A stretch of 64,000 nucleotides of DNA, from the NCBI RefSeq assembly GCF_023715615.1, contig NZ_JAMBOM010000001.1, positions 434,001-498,000 on the forward strand, in the 5' to 3' direction. A program made the position numbers and the translations under genes. Source of the DNA: Sporosarcina aquimarina. Lineage in GTDB: Bacteria > Bacillota > Bacilli > Bacillales_A > Planococcaceae. Every line of letters starts with the position of its first letter. The stretch's first letter is position 1. Below the pieces are notes generated by a model. It searched no databases. It worked only from the letters and a program-made list of their open reading frames with translations, and was not told the origin of the DNA. Positions 61,371 to 64,000 of this stretch are shown here, piece after piece.

Positions 61371-63224
61371 TCACTTCACAGCATCTTTTCCATACTGTTT
61401 TCCAAATAGCAAATCATACTGCAGTAGCTGATACTCTTTACTCAACTTCTTCGCATCAGCAGGTATCTCACGGGATAGTTTTCCATCACCATCGATCTTC
61501 ACATCGCGTGTAAATCCAGGAACTTTCGCCCCGAACTGCTCGAGCAGTCCGTAATACGCGGGTTTCCGGACCCCCGCTATACTCAACACCGCAGGGCCAA
61601 GCTGATTGGGACTTAAGTGATCAAGGTCAGGAACTGGTGCCTCAAAGTTATTCCACAACATTAAAGGCGTGGAACGCGTCTTCTCGAAATCATCCAAATC
61701 CCACTGACTTTCACCTAAGCCTCGAGGAACAAAGTCAGCTATTTTGTACAATCGGTAGTCTTTTCCAATTGCGGGTAAGTGATCCCCGAAAAAGGCAATC
61801 ACAGTCGGCTCCTCTGAATCTTTAAAGTGGTCAATTAACTGTTCTAATGCTTTATCCGCATCGTAAACGCCTTGTGTGTATGAGCGTAGCAATACGTTAA
61901 ACACGTCATCGATATCTTCAGGAACTGTTGTCTTGACGTCAAAGTTCTCGTATTTGTCTTCTGCATACCCAGTATGATTTTGCATCGTGACCGCGTAGAT
62001 GAACATTGGATCGGCAGATGCCTCTGTCCGTTCGATAATCGTCTTTGTCACTTGTTCATCGGAGATGAATGGACCTTTATAAATGGGGTCCTTAAACGAT
62101 TTATCGTCAAGGAACTCATTGAATCCAAAATGCTTGTACACATTCTCACGATTCCAGAACCACTTTGCATATGGGTGGATTGCAAGCGTGTCATACCCGA
62201 GACCTTTCAAATAATTCGGCATTGCAGCTGGTTGTGTGTCTCGCACGTATTGCTGGTACGGCACGGATCCGACAGGCAAGAAATTGTTTGAAAAACCGGT
62301 CAGTACTTCGAACTCGACATTACTCGTTCCGCCGCCAAACGTAGGCGACAGCAACCAACCTGTCTGGTTTTCACGAATGAATGGCATCGGATCAGGATCA
62401 AACTGAATCTTCTCGAGCAACGTTGGATCCCAGAACGATTCATTCATCACAAAAATAATATTGGGCTTTTCGCCGGTAGGAGTCTTTTGCGAATCCGCTT
62501 CTTTCTCAAGCTTCTTCACGATGTCCTCAATGGCCGACTTGCTGTAGCCATTCGGAGCCAGCACAATCGCACTTTGCATATTGAGCATAAATGCACCATA
62601 AAAACCGTTTTGTTCATAATTACGCTCTTGGTTGAACGTGATATTTGTAATTTCTGCTTTCTTGAGCGCTTGCTCCATATTCGGAAACGTTCGGTAGAAG
62701 ATGAAAGCACTCAAATAAGTAGCTCCGAGCACAATGAAAAGAATTCGCACCCACCAAGGTAGACGCATAACAGGCTTCGGGCGTTTTTTCAGCATGTAGA
62801 TGAACAACCCAATGAGAATCAGAAGGACTGCGACAATTCCAACAAGTGCGGCACCGACATTCGCCTCTTTATATAGATTAGGCAATAAGTTAAAGACATT
62901 GTTGTATAGCAATAAATCCCATGGATACAAATTCTCACCGAGAAAGCTGAATTTGAAATAGCTAAAAACGGGGAGCAGAATAGCAATAACGTTCGTCAAA
63001 AGGAAACTGATGACGAACCGATTGATGATTCCCATCATGACTAGGAATAGAGCAAATACAATAAGGACATTCAACAAATAAGTAGTCGTTCGCTCCTGAC
63101 TCCATGTAATTGCTTGTTCAAATGAGCCAAGTAAGAAGGATTCTACACCTATGATCAGGAGGAGAAACCAAATCATCGCGAACAACATAGCGATAAAAGA
63201 CTTTACATCAAATTTAAATTTCAC
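61371..63224 (-). CDS. Lipoteichoic acid synthase family protein (sulfatase fold)
   Basis: A 617-residue protein: five N-terminal membrane segments (residues 5-200) and a large extracellular sulfatase-like domain (residues 250-600). Key features are NIIFVMNESFWDP with the metal glutamate, FGGGTSNVEFEVLTGFSNNF with the catalytic threonine, and FFGDHLPA near residue 480 with metal Asp/His. LtaS polymerises glycerol phosphate from phosphatidylglycerol; B. subtilis has four paralogues, and some are primases, so this could be any of them. GTG 63224 is preferred (AGAGGTG six bases upstream) over GTG 63233. Confidence 0.88.
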   Translation of the reverse strand: MKFKFDVKSFIAMLFAMIWFLLLIIGVESFLLGSFEQAITWSQERTTTYLLNVLIVFALFLVMMGIINRFVISFLLTNVIAILLPVFSYFKFSFLGENLYPWDLLLYNNVFNLLPNLYKEANVGAALVGIVAVLLILIGLFIYMLKKRPKPVMRLPWWVRILFIVLGATYLSAFIFYRTFPNMEQALKKAEITNITFNQERNYEQNGFYGAFMLNMQSAIVLAPNGYSKSAIEDIVKKLEKEADSQKTPTGEKPNIIFVMNESFWDPTLLEKIQFDPDPMPFIRENQTGWLLSPTFGGGTSNVEFEVLTGFSNNFLPVGSVPYQQYVRDTQPAAMPNYLKGLGYDTLAIHPYAKWFWNRENVYKHFGFNEFLDDKSFKDPIYKGPFISDEQVTKTIIERTEASADPMFIYAVTMQNHTGYAEDKYENFDVKTTVPEDIDDVFNVLLRSYTQGVYDADKALEQLIDHFKDSEEPTVIAFFGDHLPAIGKDYRLYKIADFVPRGLGESQWDLDDFEKTRSTPLMLWNNFEAPVPDLDHLSPNQLGPAVLSIAGVRKPAYYGLLEQFGAKVPGFTRDVKIDGDGKLSREIPADAKKLSKEYQLLQYDLLFGKQYGKDAVK

Positions 63225-63303
63225 AACGGGCACCTCTTCTCTGATAGGAGATTTTCATTTACCTATTGTAACATATTGGATTCGAACACAGTTTTAGGAC
63301 AAT

Positions 63304-63333
63304 GAAAAACCCTGCAGAATTTGCCTGCAGGGA
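63304..63333 (-). terminator. Terminator of the partial secreted protein gene
   Basis: CCCTGCAG (63310-63317) and CTGCAGGG (63325-63332), U5 on the minus strand. Confidence 0.93.
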
Positions 63334-63339
63334 AATTAT

Positions 63340-64000
63340 TTACCGAACCTTAAATTCAGTCACACTGTCTTTCACCATCGATACTCCTTGTGCATTTTTC
63401 GCAAAATGCGTGACGACTAGACGATAGTTTTTGCCAGTCGCATATCCGGAAGCAGGGGCTTTCACGCTGACTTTCCGAGCATCCGCAGTTTTTGAAACTG
63501 TGACAGCTTGGCGTTCTCCGAATTCATCTTCAACATATACATAGCCATTCGTAAAGTAACGCTCATTCATCTCTTGAGTAAATTTCACCGTGAATGCTTT
63601 ATTTGCATTTTCAGTACGTGCGGATGAAGAAGGCTGGAATGCGCGCTCCTGAAACGTTTTATCAGAATATCTGACTTGAAGTTGGTCAAAGAGTAAGAAC
63701 CCTTTGTCCTTCTTAGCAGAAGAACGTTCTGCAACGTAGATTTTATCAAGTTTTAATGGAGCTGGAGCGGAAGAAGGGATGCTTGCTGTGACGTACTTCC
63801 AGCCTCTCCAGTCTTGTCCGTTTTCCTTTGTGAAATCTACGACAACTTCCTTACCATTTGCATCACGCAGAGATCCGCGTAGCCAATGTGCGTTTCCGTC
63901 ACCATACACCCAAACACCAAGTTCTTTTGGACTGGATGCTATTGGAAGACCGCCTCCGAAGTTTAGGTAAGCTGCAGATACACCGTCCTTGTTTGCTGTG
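63340..64000 (-). CDS. Large secreted protein, C-terminal part (phosphodiester-glycosidase-type)
   Basis: The frame is open from the window edge to the stop at 63340, giving about 220 residues of a protein that continues beyond the window. It contains a beta-sandwich carbohydrate-binding-like domain (LGVWVYGDGNAHWLRGSLRD; KLDKIYVAERSSAKKDKGFL, FDQLQV) followed by a Big-like domain (KAFTVKFTQEMNERYFTNGY). This pair recalls the C-terminal regions of Bacilli phosphodiester glycosidase (NAGPA/DUF2233) exoproteins. The catalytic part is not in view, so the enzymatic call is tentative. Confidence 0.6.
   Translation of the reverse strand, partial: TANKDGVSAAYLNFGGGLPIASSPKELGVWVYGDGNAHWLRGSLRDANGKEVVVDFTKENGQDWRGWKYVTASIPSSAPAPLKLDKIYVAERSSAKKDKGFLLFDQLQVRYSDKTFQERAFQPSSSARTENANKAFTVKFTQEMNERYFTNGYVYVEDEFGERQAVTVSKTADARKVSVKAPASGYATGKNYRLVVTHFAKNAQGVSMVKDSVTEFKVR

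Overview
The window looks like the chromosome of a low-to-moderate-GC Bacillota, class Bacilli, most likely a Planococcaceae member such as Sporosarcina or a relative. This is inferred from strong AGGAGG ribosome binding sites, GTG/TTG starts, a ComK-like protein, a lipoteichoic-acid-synthase-like enzyme, S-layer-homology (SLH) proteins, a MurQ/MurP/MupG wall-recycling operon, YflT/YsnF stress proteins behind sigma-B-like promoters, and a SAM-I riboswitch. No rRNA, tRNA, prophage, insertion sequence or CRISPR array was seen.

Layout. 1-3.1 kb: end of an abgB-type peptidase, AbgT transporter and an AbgA-type peptidase (aminobenzoyl-glutamate-type salvage), closed by a strong terminator. 3.4-6.3 kb: MgtC-type protein, GlpD, DUF302 protein. 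6.8-10.4 kb: a sulfide/persulfide operon (rhodanese, TusA-rhodanese, DsrE, rhodanese-MBL dioxygenase, TusA, TauE/SafE) behind a promoter overlapped by CsoR/CstR-type inverted repeats. 10.5-15.9 kb: DMT transporter, a small coiled-coil gene under a SAM-I riboswitch, an IsdG-type monooxygenase, M19 dipeptidase plus DUF819 permease. 16.1-19.4 kb: ABC exporter with a DesK/NarL-type two-component system. 19.6-20.6 kb: small membrane and excalibur proteins. 21.5-25.9 kb: murR, murQ, murP, mupG. 26.1-27.5 kb: TPR-GGDEF protein.

27.7-36.3 kb (minus strand) is a catabolic cluster: CoA ligase, aldehyde dehydrogenase, two different acyl-CoA dehydrogenases, DUF35 protein, a thiolase-fold protein lacking the usual nucleophilic cysteine, and two MaoC-fold proteins. 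A divergent GAF/PucR regulator sits at its head. The composition parallels the heteromeric enzymes of actinobacterial steroid side-chain degradation (ACAD pair, MaoC pair, DUF35-Ltp2 aldolase), and it has no 3-hydroxyacyl-CoA dehydrogenase or ordinary thiolase. 38.6-52 kb: DUF378 protein, ComK-like protein, lipid kinase, GlpK, two YflT-domain stress proteins, a CPA1 antiporter, PAS-MCP sensor, polysaccharide deacetylase and a CstA-family transporter. 52-64 kb: cell-surface genes, namely an MBOAT/SGNH O-acetylation pair, an SDR enzyme, four tandem SLH paralogues, an LTA-synthase-like enzyme and the end of a secreted, possibly glycosidase, protein.

The most unusual feature is in the intergenic DNA. 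Two families of phased short-word repeats fill many gaps. Family A places CTCATAAA or ATCATAAA every exactly 20 bp (three loci). Family B places words such as TGTCCGACA or CTCGATAA about every 21 bp inside larger tandem units of 195, 206 or 216 bp bounded by a conserved GGTAGCGCTTCGC block (three arrays plus single copies). The words CTCATAA and CTCGATAA differ by one base, the same difference as the two periods.
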